64,000 nt of DNA from Ornithomonoglobus_A sp045532455 (GTDB lineage: Bacteria > Bacillota > Clostridia > UBA1381). The DNA is taken from contig JAZSFX010000038.1 in the NCBI GenBank assembly GCA_045532455.1, positions 1 to 64,000 of the forward strand, given 5' to 3'. Below the pieces are notes generated by a model. The model worked only from the letters and a program-made list of their open reading frames with translations, did not search any database and was not told the origin of the DNA. Of the stretch, positions 1 through 9,252 are shown piece after piece (positions within the stretch are counted from its first letter, which is position 1; every line of letters begins with the position of its first letter). A program made the translations under genes and the position numbers.

Positions 1-99
1 CTGTCATAAAAAACTCATTGTTTAGACATTTAATGTCTTGACAAGAACTCTGCACTGTTTACTTTTCAATGTACATCCTGTCTTTGCGACAGCTTTGCT
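1..99 (-). other. Probable rRNA operon leader (transcribed leftwards)
   Basis: Read on the minus strand, this stretch lies directly downstream of two tandem consensus promoters. It contains a short hairpin (GCTGTC, GCAAA, GACAGG near 81-97) and the string TTGAAAAGTAAACAGTG (minus strand, around 53-69), which resembles the leader sequence before 16S rRNA in Firmicutes. No rRNA sequence lies inside the window, so the mature 16S would begin left of base 1. The rRNA assignment is inference from promoter strength, tandem arrangement and leader resemblance. A tRNA cluster or another highly expressed stable RNA is the alternative. Confidence 0.5.
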
Positions 100-128
100 A
101 TTATATCACAAGTTTTACAACTTGTCAA
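100..128 (-). promoter_or_regulatory. Downstream (P1) promoter of leftward stable-RNA operon
   Basis: On the minus strand a perfect TTGACA (128-123), a 17-base spacer and a perfect TATAAT (105-100). An A/T-rich tract of A and T runs lies just upstream (129-180), as in UP elements. A fully consensus promoter paired with another about 100 bp upstream is typical of rRNA operons. Confidence 0.8.
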
Positions 129-199
129 TACCTTTTTTAAACTTTTTTAATCTTTTTGTAAAAAAGTTTTTCAAAGCCATCTCAAAAGACAACTTTGAC

Positions 200-228
200 A
201 GTTTAACATAATTATCTCATATTGTCAA
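200..228 (-). promoter_or_regulatory. Upstream (P2) promoter of leftward stable-RNA operon
   Basis: On the minus strand TTGACA (228-223), a 17-base spacer and TAAACT (205-200). The sequence upstream of its -35 repeats the sequence upstream of the other promoter's -35 (the shared string TTGTCAATACCTTTTTT starts at plus-strand 122 and 222), so the two promoters look like a duplicated unit. Confidence 0.65.
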
Positions 229-309
229 TACCTTTTTTCGATTTTTTTTGCAACTTTTTAATCTTTGGAATTTTTACCTATTTATATTGCTTTGTTTTTA
301 CTTTTTTTA

Positions 310-338
310 TTCATTTTTATTTGAATTGTATGTATAAT
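310..338 (+). promoter_or_regulatory. Putative promoter of the DUF819 gene
   Basis: TTCATT (310-315), a 17-base spacer and an extended -10 TGTATAAT (TATAAT at 333-338), 42 bases before the start codon. It diverges from the stable-RNA promoters. Confidence 0.55.
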
Positions 339-379
339 TTAAATGTGAACTACAAAAATTAATGGCGAGGTAAAAAGAT

Positions 380-1555
380 ATGATTAAAAACGGTTTTATG
401 TATATTGCTACACTGATATTCATCTGTGCAGTTTTAGTTAATCTTCCAAAAATATTTAAAGGACCAATATCGCAGAAAATATTCAAGTTTGCGCCGCCGA
501 TTGTTCTTATTTATTTAGGACTGATGGTTTTATGCAGTTTAAAGCTATGGAATCTGGAAAGTACTTCGGGCACATACGGTGCAATAAAAAATCCCATTTT
601 ATACGCAATGTTGTTCATTATGCTCTTAAGGTGCGATTTGCGTAAAATTATAAAGCTTGGTCCAAAAATGCTTATAGGCTTTTTTAGTGCGACGCTTTCT
701 ATTGCATTGGGTTTTATAGTTTCTTATGCAATTATGCATACTCTTCTCGGTGAGGGTGCATGGAAAGCACTTGGCGCATTATGCGGAAGCTGGATGGGCG
801 GTGGTGGCAACATGCTAGCCATACAGGCATCACTTAACGTTGACGAGTCAACGATGGCATATGCTCTGGTGGTAGATTCAATATGCGCCACAATTTACGT
901 GATATTTCTGCTTTGGATAATAGGCTTTTCGAAAAAGTTCAACAGTTGGGTAAAAGCAGACACAAGCGTAATAGATTCAGTTGGCAGAACATTAGAAAAC
1001 GAGGCAAAGTTAAATGAAAATAAAATAACCTGGCAGGGAATGATACTGATTTTAGGGGCAGGATTTATTGTTTCGGCAATATCGCAATATTTTGGAGAAT
1101 TAATAAACTCCATTGCACCGATATTTGATAAATCAACGTGGACAGTGCTGATAGTTACAGTTATAGGTATTATTCTTGCCATGACACCTTTTGGAAGAAT
1201 AAGAGGCACCGAAGAGCTTTCGAATGTATTACTCTACATTGTTATAGCACTTATAGCATCTCGCGCTGATTTAGGAAGCATCGGTAATGCACCCGTATGG
1301 CTTTTATGCGGATTCGCCATTCTTATTATACACGTATTAATAATGATTGTTTTTGCTAAGATTTTTAAAATAGACATTTTTACCTGCGCGGTGGCATCGC
1401 TTGCAAACATAGGCGGTACTGCAACCGCACCAATACTTGCAGGCACATACAACAGTGCACTTGTTCCCGTTGGAGTTATTATGGCTCTTTTAGGGTATGT
1501 AATAGGTACGGGCGGTGGACTTGCAGTTGCACAGATTATGAGCTATTGGGGATAA
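380..1555 (+). CDS. DUF819 family integral membrane protein
   Basis: A 391-residue polytopic membrane protein made almost entirely of hydrophobic segments, with one hydrophilic loop around residues 190-220. The glycine-rich stretch GSWMGGGGNMLAIQ near residue 140 and the partly matching ANIGGTATAPILAG near residue 345 suggest two related halves, as in membrane transporters with inverted repeats. Length and motifs match the DUF819 (YjcL-like) family, whose substrate is not established. The ATG is preceded by GAGGT at a good distance. The gene stands alone: a palindromic repeat ending in a T-run (1570-1660) follows it and probably acts as terminator. The family call is firm; transport function is inference from the fold class. 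Confidence 0.85.
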   Translation: MIKNGFMYIATLIFICAVLVNLPKIFKGPISQKIFKFAPPIVLIYLGLMVLCSLKLWNLESTSGTYGAIKNPILYAMLFIMLLRCDLRKIIKLGPKMLIGFFSATLSIALGFIVSYAIMHTLLGEGAWKALGALCGSWMGGGGNMLAIQASLNVDESTMAYALVVDSICATIYVIFLLWIIGFSKKFNSWVKADTSVIDSVGRTLENEAKLNENKITWQGMILILGAGFIVSAISQYFGELINSIAPIFDKSTWTVLIVTVIGIILAMTPFGRIRGTEELSNVLLYIVIALIASRADLGSIGNAPVWLLCGFAILIIHVLIMIVFAKIFKIDIFTCAVASLANIGGTATAPILAGTYNSALVPVGVIMALLGYVIGTGGGLAVAQIMSYWG

Positions 1556-1569
1556 AAAGTCGCTCTTGC

Positions 1570-1660
1570 GAGGACAGTTTGTATTAATTCTATTGCTCAG
1601 ACAATAAATCCTACAGATTTAAAACCCGCAATACGAATTAATACAGACCGTCCTCTTTTT
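1570..1660 (+). repeat. Palindromic intergenic repeat, copy 1 (also terminator-like)
   Basis: Arms at 1570-1590 and 1635-1655 are inverted repeats (19 of 21 positions match), extended inward by TATTGC/GCAATA (1591-1596 and 1628-1633). The tip holds a small hairpin AAATC, CTACA, GATTT. The right arm runs into TTTTT at 1656-1660, so the transcript would form an intrinsic terminator for the upstream gene. A diverged copy lies in inverse orientation at 59530-59617, which makes this a dispersed element rather than a private terminator. Confidence 0.8.
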
Positions 1661-1696
1661 ATGCAATCTATCACCTGACACAAATGGTGTGTTTTA

Positions 1697-1725
1697 TTGA
1701 CAGTTCAGCTAAAATATGATATGAT
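1697..1725 (+). promoter_or_regulatory. Promoter of the WG-repeat/SLH gene
   Basis: TTGACA (1697-1702), a 17-base spacer and TATGAT (1720-1725), a near-consensus housekeeping promoter 36 bases before the start codon. Confidence 0.75.
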
Positions 1726-1761
1726 ATTTATATAGCTACAATATTAAAGGAGGTTTACAAA

Positions 1762-4700
1762 ATGAAGAAAATAATATCAGCCATTTTAGCATTGACAATG
1801 ATTGTATCATTATCGAATATCACCGTAGCAAGCGAGGGCCAAAACTACAAATATATTCTGCCCATGGAATATTCAAGAATAGAAATAAACGCAAACTGTA
1901 TTGTTGCATGCAATAATAACGGAAAATGTGCAATTTATGATTTTGACGGCAAAAAGATCTCTGATGACTTCGATAATATCGGCACTTTTGCTGACAATCA
2001 GGTGGCTTTGGCATCAAACGGGACTACAAGCTATGTTATTAATTATCAAGGCACGGTTGTGAGCAAATTTGATAAAGACGTAATTGGAATAGATAATTAT
2101 GTGTTTGTTAATCACTCCGATATAAATAACGACGGAAGACCTCTTTCATATTACGAGGGCGAGTTTGGTGTTTATACATATAACGGCAAATTACTTAAAA
2201 CTCTTTCTTACGACAAGTTTATGAGCGCTAAAAATTCAGGTTACGGAATAACCTTTTCGGGATACAGACTTATATATGAAGAAAACGGAAAATTCGGTGC
2301 ACTTGATGCCGACTTTAATGTTGCCATACAACCCGAATTTGATAAGATATATCCGTTCAACAACGACTCTTACATCACTATTGCTATGAAAAACAGAAAG
2401 TACGGACTTATTGACAATTACGGAGGCACAGTAGCGGACTTTGTCTACGATTATATTGACCCTCTATACGAAAACGGTGAAATAAACTCATACAAAGTTA
2501 AGCAGGGCGAAAGTTACGGATTATTAGACAAATTTGGCGATATGATAAAAACACCCGACGAGAAAATCCCCAAAGCCTTACACGAAAACTACAACTTAAT
2601 TGAAGTATATGTTGAAAATACACGCGAGGACAGTGCTGAATATGGTAATTTATACGGGCTTATTGATTTTGACGGAAACATTGTAATACCGATTGAGCAT
2701 ACAAATATTTCGGGCATCAGTGAGGGTATAATTGAGGCTCAAAAATCATACGACCACAGGGGCTATTATGACTTGTTTGGAAATGAAATAACAGATTTTA
2801 AATACCGTATTGCATCACGTTTTTCAGAGGGACTTGCCTTTACAGAAAGCTATACTGACGGAGTTTGGACAAATGAAGTCATAAACAACAAGGGCGAGGT
2901 TGTATTTACGCCAGACAGTTGGTCAAACGGTTTTTATGGCGGAATAGCCTATATGGGAAACGGCAAATTCATAGATAAAAGCGGCAATGTGGTTATACAT
3001 AACGAGGATTGGAAATCAGTTTCGGGCTTGAATTGGTGGGATACAACACGCGACGGAATATTTATTGTATCTGACGGAGATTTAAACGGATTGGTAAAGT
3101 ATATCCAAGACGAGCAAGAGCCTTTGTGGGATTACGAATATATTGATTTTCCAAACACAAAGACTTTCTACAAGCAGGAAAACGGATATCAGTTCACAAC
3201 TCTTGACGGTGAAGATATATATCTTGACGAAAACGGAAACGTTACCGAAGACATTGCATTAGTTGGCGAAAACATTCTTGTAAAAGACGACAAATATGAA
3301 ATTATAGATAATAACAACAATGTTATTTTAACCGCCGATAAATATGAGTGCACTCCCATTGAATCAGATAAGTACATATCTGTTGTTCTCGGAAAGTACG
3401 CCGAGGCTGACGGTGATAAAAACAAGGTATTGAAAATTTACTCAAAGGCAGACGGTACACTTTTATTTGAAGCACCGTACGAAAACTTCCAGAGGTCAGG
3501 TGTGGGTTGTCCGTTTGTTGATGATAACGGATTTTTCGTATTCCATAACAAAGATAAAAAATACGGAATTGCAAGTGTTACAGGCAAAATCACAACCGAG
3601 CCTCAATATGACGATATAGAAGGTTTTGACGGTGTAAACTATAAAGCGCTAAAAGATGGCAAATGGTCAGTTATAGATGTTAATAACAAAGCGGCGCTTG
3701 AGTTTGAGTATGATGGTGTTCCCTACTTCCCCGCTAATTTCGAAAAAGACGGTGAAAACAAATACATTCTGCTTGATAATAATGGCTCACAGAAGCTTGT
3801 TGATTTAAACGGAAATTTGCTTTGCGAATTCACCGATGGAAGAAATGTTGTTTCAATTTTAAATGACAAAGCATTGATTGTTTGTTACGTTAATGAAGTA
3901 AACGATTCATACTACAGTCTTTATAGCCTGACGGATTTATCAGGCAGAGAGATTGTTGCAGAAGACAGACAGTATATAGAATATGCAGGCGGCGGAATAT
4001 TTAAGGTGATAAAGAACAACACAACGTACCTTGTAAACCTCGACGGAAAGGTTATTGCTGCAAATCTAAAACACGCAACCAATATGGGCGACAACGGATA
4101 CATTGGTATTTCACAGGATAATTTTGAGGGATATATTACCGCAGACGGCAGGTCAGTTCTTACACTTAAAAACGGATATTACGTTCAGGGAACGTTCAGC
4201 GAGGGACTTGCTCCCATTATAAAAGGACAACCCGTTTATTCTTTATACGGTGATGTGTGCTATATAAACGAACAAGGCGACATAATGCTAAAACCAACTG
4301 ACAAGACGTGGCGCTGGGGTGGTGAATTTAAAAACAGTCTTATAGATGTTGGAATTTATCTTGGCAAGGCAGGCACTCAGGGCAAAAACCTTGTAAGATG
4401 TGTGTATGATACTCCATCAAGCTGGGCAACCAAAACAATTGATGAGGCAATCACATTAAAACTTGTTCCTGACGAATTACAAAAAAGATACCGCAAAAAT
4501 ATAAACAGAGAAGATTTTTGTGAGATTGCATATAATCTGCCCGTAATACAAAATGCTCTTAAAGACAAAAATGTTAAATTGGGTAGCTTTGACGATACCG
4601 ATAACGAGAAAATACTTTTACTTAACAGTTTAGGAATTATAAAAGGCGTGGGCGATAATAGATTTGCACCCGAGAGCTTTATAACGCGCGAAGAAGCGGC

Positions 4701-4926
4701 AACTATCCTAAAACGTATATGTGATATCGGGAATTTCAGGATTGATTATTCATCAGGCACATTTGATGATGATGCAAAAATTTCCGATTGGGCAAAGGAA
4801 GCTGTATATGCTATGCGCGTGCTTGGAATTATGCAGGGTGTGAGCAATACGGAATTTTCTCCAAAGGGAACATACACAGTTGAGCAAGCTATTGCAACAA
4901 TACTGAGATTATATAAAATAAATTAA
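1762..4926 (+). CDS. Secreted WG-repeat protein with C-terminal SLH domains
   Basis: A 1054-residue exported protein. Residues 1-24 form a signal peptide (MKK, hydrophobic core, VAS end). Residues of about 30-880 contain many diverged WG-type repeats, recognisable by units such as KYGLIDNYG, NGKFGALDAD and DLFGNEI, each of the form aromatic-glycine followed by an I/L-D-x-x-G turn. The last 130 residues carry two S-layer homology (SLH) segments (ILLLNSLGIIKG...FAPESFITREEA and YAMRVLGIMQG...EFSPKGTYTVEQA) that bind secondary cell-wall polymers. It is therefore probably anchored non-covalently to the wall. The binding partner of the WG region is unknown. AAAGGAGG precedes the ATG. A bidirectional terminator separates it from ppdK. 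Confidence 0.88.
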   Translation: MKKIISAILALTMIVSLSNITVASEGQNYKYILPMEYSRIEINANCIVACNNNGKCAIYDFDGKKISDDFDNIGTFADNQVALASNGTTSYVINYQGTVVSKFDKDVIGIDNYVFVNHSDINNDGRPLSYYEGEFGVYTYNGKLLKTLSYDKFMSAKNSGYGITFSGYRLIYEENGKFGALDADFNVAIQPEFDKIYPFNNDSYITIAMKNRKYGLIDNYGGTVADFVYDYIDPLYENGEINSYKVKQGESYGLLDKFGDMIKTPDEKIPKALHENYNLIEVYVENTREDSAEYGNLYGLIDFDGNIVIPIEHTNISGISEGIIEAQKSYDHRGYYDLFGNEITDFKYRIASRFSEGLAFTESYTDGVWTNEVINNKGEVVFTPDSWSNGFYGGIAYMGNGKFIDKSGNVVIHNEDWKSVSGLNWWDTTRDGIFIVSDGDLNGLVKYIQDEQEPLWDYEYIDFPNTKTFYKQENGYQFTTLDGEDIYLDENGNVTEDIALVGENILVKDDKYEIIDNNNNVILTADKYECTPIESDKYISVVLGKYAEADGDKNKVLKIYSKADGTLLFEAPYENFQRSGVGCPFVDDNGFFVFHNKDKKYGIASVTGKITTEPQYDDIEGFDGVNYKALKDGKWSVIDVNNKAALEFEYDGVPYFPANFEKDGENKYILLDNNGSQKLVDLNGNLLCEFTDGRNVVSILNDKALIVCYVNEVNDSYYSLYSLTDLSGREIVAEDRQYIEYAGGGIFKVIKNNTTYLVNLDGKVIAANLKHATNMGDNGYIGISQDNFEGYITADGRSVLTLKNGYYVQGTFSEGLAPIIKGQPVYSLYGDVCYINEQGDIMLKPTDKTWRWGGEFKNSLIDVGIYLGKAGTQGKNLVRCVYDTPSSWATKTIDEAITLKLVPDELQKRYRKNINREDFCEIAYNLPVIQNALKDKNVKLGSFDDTDNEKILLLNSLGIIKGVGDNRFAPESFITREEAATILKRICDIGNFRIDYSSGTFDDDAKISDWAKEAVYAMRVLGIMQGVSNTEFSPKGTYTVEQAIATILRLYKIN

Positions 4927-4934
4927 TAACAAAA

Positions 4935-4975
4935 GAAAAACAACCTTGTTGGGTATCCAACAAGGTTGTTTTATT
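4935..4975. terminator. Bidirectional terminator between the WG/SLH gene and ppdK
   Basis: A perfect 14-bp stem (4939-4952 with 4957-4970) and a GTAT loop, flanked by A-rich sequence on the left and T-rich sequence on the right, so it serves both converging genes. Confidence 0.9.
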
Positions 4976-4985
4976 ATTGTTTTAA

Positions 4986-7616
4986 TTATTTCTCGTCTTT
5001 TATAGCAGCTTGTGCAGCAGCAAGTCTTGCAATCGGAACTCTGAATGGTGAACATGACACATAGTCAAGACCAATCTTATGACAGAATTCTACTGATACA
5101 GGGTCGCCGCCGTGCTCACCACAAATACCGATGTGTAGTGAGTTGTTTACAGGCTTACCAAGTGTGATTGCCATTTCCATCAACTTACCAACACCTGTCT
5201 GGTCAAGCTTAGCAAATGGGTCGTTTTCGAATATCTTCTTATCATAGTAAGCGTCCAAGAACTTACCAGCGTCATCACGTGAGAAACCGTATGTCATCTG
5301 TGTAAGGTCGTTTGTACCGAAGCAGAAGAAGTCAGCTTCCTTAGCGATTTCGTCAGCTGTCAGACATGCTCTTGGAATTTCCATCATTGTACCAACTTCG
5401 TAGTCTATCTTAGCATTTGCAGCAGCAATTTCAGCCTCAGCTGTAGCAACTACAACATCCTTAACGAACTTAAGCTCTTTTAATTCACCTGGTAGCGGAA
5501 TCATGATTTCTGGCTTAACTGTCCAGTCGCTGTGCTTAGCCTGAACATTTATTGCAGCACGGATAACTGCCTTTGTTTGCATCTTAGCAATTTCAGGATA
5601 TGTTACTGCAAGACGGCAGCCACGGTGTCCCATCATTGGGTTGAATTCGTGAAGTGAAGTGATTATAGCCTTGATATCTTCAACGCTCTTGCCTTGTGCC
5701 TTAGCCAAAGCTTGAATGTCAGCTTCTTCTGTTGGAACGAATTCGTGTAGTGGTGGGTCTAAGAAACGGATTGTAACAGGGTTACCTTCCAAAGCTTCGT
5801 ATAGAGCTTCGAAGTCGTTTTGTTGATAAGGAAGAATCTTTTCAAGAGCAGCTTCTCTCTCCTCAACTGTGTCTGCACAAATCATTTCACGGAATGCTGC
5901 AATTCTTTCAGCTTCGAAGAACATGTGCTCTGTACGGCAAAGACCGATACCTTCTGCACCAAGCTCTCTTGCCTTTTTAGCATCAGCAGGAGTATCTGCA
6001 TTTGTTCTTACCTTCAATGTTCTGAATTCATCAGCCCATTCCATTATTGTCTTGAATTCACCAACGATTTCAGCATCTGTTGTTGGGATAATTCCATCAT
6101 AGATGTTACCTGTTGAACCGTCGATTGAAATGTAATCGCCCTCGTTATATGTTTTACCAGCAAGTGTGAACTTCTTGTTTTCTTCGTCCATGTTGATTTC
6201 GCCACAACCTGATACGCAGCATGTACCCATACCACGAGCAACAACCGCTGCGTGAGATGTCATACCACCACGAACTGTAAGGATACCTTGTGAAGCCTTC
6301 ATACCTGTGATGTCTTCTGGTGAAGTTTCAAGACGAACTAATATAACCTTTTCGCCTCTTGCGTTCCAGATTTCTGCGTCTTCAGCAGTAAATACTACCT
6401 TACCGCAAGCAGCACCTGGAGATGCACCAAGACCCTTACCTGCAGGAGTTGCAGCCTTAAGAGCTTTTGCATCAAATTGTGGGTGTAGAAGTGTATCAAG
6501 GTTTCTTGGGTCGATCATAGCAACTGCCTGCTTCTTATCGATACGGCCTTCTGCAACCAAATCACAAGCAATCTTAAGAGCAGCCTTAGCTGTTCTCTTA
6601 CCGTTTCTTGTTTGTAGCATGTATAGTTTGTTTTGTTCAACTGTGAATTCCATATCCTGCATGTCTCTGTAGTGGTCTTCAAGAATTGCACAAACCTTAT
6701 TGAACTCAGCAAAAGCTTCGGGGAACTTTTTAGCCATCTCTGCGATTGGCATTGGTGTACGAACGCCTGCAACAACGTCTTCACCCTGAGCGTTTACAAG
6801 GAATTCACCCATTAGTCCAGGCTCACCTGTAGCAGGGTCTCTTGTGAATGCAACACCTGTACCGCAGTCATCACCCATGTTACCGAATGCCATCATTTGT
6901 ACGTTAACTGCTGTACCCCATGAATATGGAATATCGTTATCACGACGGTATACGTTAGCACGTGGGTTGTCCCATGAACGGAATACTGCCTTGATAGCGC
7001 CAAATAGTTGTTCTTTTGGGTCTGATGGGAAGTCTTCGCCAATCTTGCTCTTGTATTCAGCCTTGAATTGTGAAGCAAGCTCCTTTAAGTCTTCAGCTGT
7101 AAGCTCAACGTCCTGAGTTACACCCTTTTCTTCCTTCATTTTGTCGATAAGTTCTTCGAAGTACTTCTTACCAACTTCCATAACAACGTCTGAGTACATT
7201 TGAATAAATCTTCTGTAGCAGTCCCAAGCCCATCTTGGATTACCTGACTTTTCAGACATAACGTCTACAACAGTCTCGTTAAGACCAAGGTTAAGGATTG
7301 TATCCATCATACCAGGCATTGATGCTCTTGCACCTGATCTAACTGATACAAGTAGTGGATTTTCCTTATCACCGAATTTCTTTCCTGTGATTTCTTCCAT
7401 CTTTGAGATATTTTCAAGGATTTCTGCCATAATATCATCATTGATTTTCTGACCGTCCTCGTAGTATTGTGTACAAGCATCTGTTGAAATTGTAAATCCT
7501 TGTGGTACGGGCATACCAAGCTTTGTCATTTCAGCAAGGTTAGCACCTTTACCACCAAGAGTGTTTCTCATGCTTGCATCGCCTTCGCTAAAAAGATAAA
7601 CGAATTTTTTTGCCAT
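4986..7616 (-). CDS. ppdK: Pyruvate, phosphate dikinase
   Basis: An 876-residue cytoplasmic enzyme interconverting pyruvate + ATP + Pi and phosphoenolpyruvate + AMP + PPi; in anaerobic Clostridia it often serves PPi-linked glycolysis as well as gluconeogenesis. Length matches the clostridial enzymes (about 875). Domain order is as expected: N-terminal ATP-grasp domain (SVRSGARASMPGMMDTI near residue 90), central phosphohistidine domain with the catalytic His in GGMTSHAAVVARG, and C-terminal TIM barrel with the catalytic Cys in GICGEHGGDP. The ribosome binding site AGGAGG lies just upstream of the ATG. Codon choice is visibly more biased than in its neighbours, in line with high expression. 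A soluble pyrophosphatase is encoded at 24694. Confidence 0.97.
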   Translation of the reverse strand: MAKKFVYLFSEGDASMRNTLGGKGANLAEMTKLGMPVPQGFTISTDACTQYYEDGQKINDDIMAEILENISKMEEITGKKFGDKENPLLVSVRSGARASMPGMMDTILNLGLNETVVDVMSEKSGNPRWAWDCYRRFIQMYSDVVMEVGKKYFEELIDKMKEEKGVTQDVELTAEDLKELASQFKAEYKSKIGEDFPSDPKEQLFGAIKAVFRSWDNPRANVYRRDNDIPYSWGTAVNVQMMAFGNMGDDCGTGVAFTRDPATGEPGLMGEFLVNAQGEDVVAGVRTPMPIAEMAKKFPEAFAEFNKVCAILEDHYRDMQDMEFTVEQNKLYMLQTRNGKRTAKAALKIACDLVAEGRIDKKQAVAMIDPRNLDTLLHPQFDAKALKAATPAGKGLGASPGAACGKVVFTAEDAEIWNARGEKVILVRLETSPEDITGMKASQGILTVRGGMTSHAAVVARGMGTCCVSGCGEINMDEENKKFTLAGKTYNEGDYISIDGSTGNIYDGIIPTTDAEIVGEFKTIMEWADEFRTLKVRTNADTPADAKKARELGAEGIGLCRTEHMFFEAERIAAFREMICADTVEEREAALEKILPYQQNDFEALYEALEGNPVTIRFLDPPLHEFVPTEEADIQALAKAQGKSVEDIKAIITSLHEFNPMMGHRGCRLAVTYPEIAKMQTKAVIRAAINVQAKHSDWTVKPEIMIPLPGELKELKFVKDVVVATAEAEIAAANAKIDYEVGTMMEIPRACLTADEIAKEADFFCFGTNDLTQMTYGFSRDDAGKFLDAYYDKKIFENDPFAKLDQTGVGKLMEMAITLGKPVNNSLHIGICGEHGGDPVSVEFCHKIGLDYVSCSPFRVPIARLAAAQAAIKDEK

Positions 7617-7718
7617 TCTTTTTTCCTCCTAATTTAATATTTTGAACATATCCCCTTTTATTCCAAAAAAGGATAAATTCGTTGTTGAAATTTTTGTAAA
7701 AAAATTTACTCCTTAAAT

Positions 7719-7746
7719 ATTATAACACAAATTTCGAAAAAGTCCA
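7719..7746 (-). promoter_or_regulatory. Putative promoter of ppdK
   Basis: On the minus strand TGGACT (7746-7741), a 16-base spacer and TATAAT (7724-7719), about 100 bases upstream of the ppdK start. The -35 is a weak match, so the call rests mainly on the -10. Confidence 0.45.
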
Positions 7747-7821
7747 CAGTTATTTTAAAATTTTATGTAGATTTTTTCATATATTTTTATGGTAATTTTT
7801 ATGTAATATAACCTTAAATGA

Positions 7822-7850
7822 TTGATTTTTTTGAAAAAAGATGGTATAAT
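7822..7850 (+). promoter_or_regulatory. Promoter of murT-gatD
   Basis: TTGATT (7822-7827), a 17-base spacer and TATAAT (7845-7850), 65 bases upstream of the murT start codon and divergent from ppdK. The 298-bp region between the two genes holds nothing else that I can identify. Confidence 0.7.
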
Positions 7851-7914
7851 ACATTAAAATGACTAAATTTTTACAAAATTATATACATTTCTGAAAGGGG
7901 TTTTATATACAACT

Positions 7915-9252
7915 ATGAGAAAGCTACTTGCAATCTGGATTGGAAAAGCAGTTATACTTTTGGGTAAAATACTCAAGAGAACAACCACTGCCTCTCCCGG
8001 AGAATTTGCACTTAAAATTTATCCCGATTTAACACGCGATTTAAAAAAGCATATATCCAAAGAAATAATAGTAACCTGTGGTACAAACGGAAAGACCACA
8101 ACCAATAATATGCTCTCTGTTGCACTCGAGGGCAAGGGCTACAAGGTTATATGCAACAAAACAGGCGCTAATATGCTCAGCGGTGTTGCTACCGTATACG
8201 TTGAGGCTATGAATATATTCGGTAAATTCAAGGCAGATTACGCCTGCTTTGAAATAGACGAAGCATACACAAGAGTTGTTTTTGACTACTTCACTCCCGA
8301 CGTGCTTGTTGTAACAAACCTTTTCCGCGACCAGCTTGACAGATACGGAGAAATTGATATAACTGCAAATCTAATTAAAGACGCTATCGCAAAATGTCCA
8401 AGCCTTAAGGTAGTCTTAAATGGCGATGTCCCCATAAGCGCGCAATTTGGCTTAGCTAAGAATGTTACACCGCTATACTACGGAGTTTACGAGAGTGTCC
8501 TCCCGCAAGATGAGAGTTCAAAAGAGGGTAAATTCTGCCCCATCTGTAACAATCCTCTTGCATACAACTACACTCACTACAGTCAGCTTGGAGATTTTTA
8601 CTGCAACAACTGTGGTTATAAACGACCCGATATAGATATTGCAGCCAAAAATGTATCTCTTAATTTCCCAATGTCTTTTGAGGTAAATGGCACTCCAATA
8701 AGTGTAAATTACAAGGGATTTTATAATATTTACAATATGCTTGCAGTTTACGGTGCACTCACCTGCGTTAATGAAAGCACTAAGGACTTCGAAAAGCTAC
8801 TCAAATTATACAAGCCACAGACGGGCAGAATGCAGGAATTTAATTTTAGCAAGCCTCTTATTTTAAGTCTTTCCAAAAATCCTGCGGGCTTTAATCAGGC
8901 AATATCCACTATAAATACCGACAAGCGCAAAAAAGACGTTATTATTGCGATAAATGATAAAGTCAGCGACGGACGTGATATTTCATGGATGTGGGACGTT
9001 GATTTCGAAAAGGTAAAAGACGAAAACTTAAATACTCTGTCTGTTTGCGGTATGCGTTTGTGGGATTTGGCTTTGAGGTTCAAATACGAGGATATCACAC
9101 CCGACCTTATCAGCAAGGATATGAGAGAAATTGTAAATACGGCGCTTTCATCAAATTCAGAGGTTGTATATTTTATTGCAAACTACACTGCACTTTATGA
9201 AGCAGATAAAGTTTTGAATGATTTAATTAAGGAGAGTAAAAATGAAAATTAA
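7915..9252 (+). CDS. murT: Lipid II isoglutaminyl synthase, Mur-ligase-like subunit MurT
   Basis: A 445-residue Mur ligase family protein. With GatD it amidates the alpha-carboxyl of D-glutamate in lipid II, using glutamine-derived ammonia and ATP on the inner face of the membrane. The P-loop is VTCGTNGKTTTNNML near residues 57-71. A four-cysteine zinc ribbon (CPIC and CNNC) interrupts the central domain near residues 205-232, a hallmark of MurT. The C-terminal DUF1727 region contains AINDKVSDGRDISWMWD with the catalytic Asp. The 3' end overlaps gatD by 11 bases, so the two are cotranscribed and probably translationally coupled. Family and partnership are well established. Confidence 0.95.
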   Translation: MRKLLAIWIGKAVILLGKILKRTTTASPGEFALKIYPDLTRDLKKHISKEIIVTCGTNGKTTTNNMLSVALEGKGYKVICNKTGANMLSGVATVYVEAMNIFGKFKADYACFEIDEAYTRVVFDYFTPDVLVVTNLFRDQLDRYGEIDITANLIKDAIAKCPSLKVVLNGDVPISAQFGLAKNVTPLYYGVYESVLPQDESSKEGKFCPICNNPLAYNYTHYSQLGDFYCNNCGYKRPDIDIAAKNVSLNFPMSFEVNGTPISVNYKGFYNIYNMLAVYGALTCVNESTKDFEKLLKLYKPQTGRMQEFNFSKPLILSLSKNPAGFNQAISTINTDKRKKDVIIAINDKVSDGRDISWMWDVDFEKVKDENLNTLSVCGMRLWDLALRFKYEDITPDLISKDMREIVNTALSSNSEVVYFIANYTALYEADKVLNDLIKESKNEN

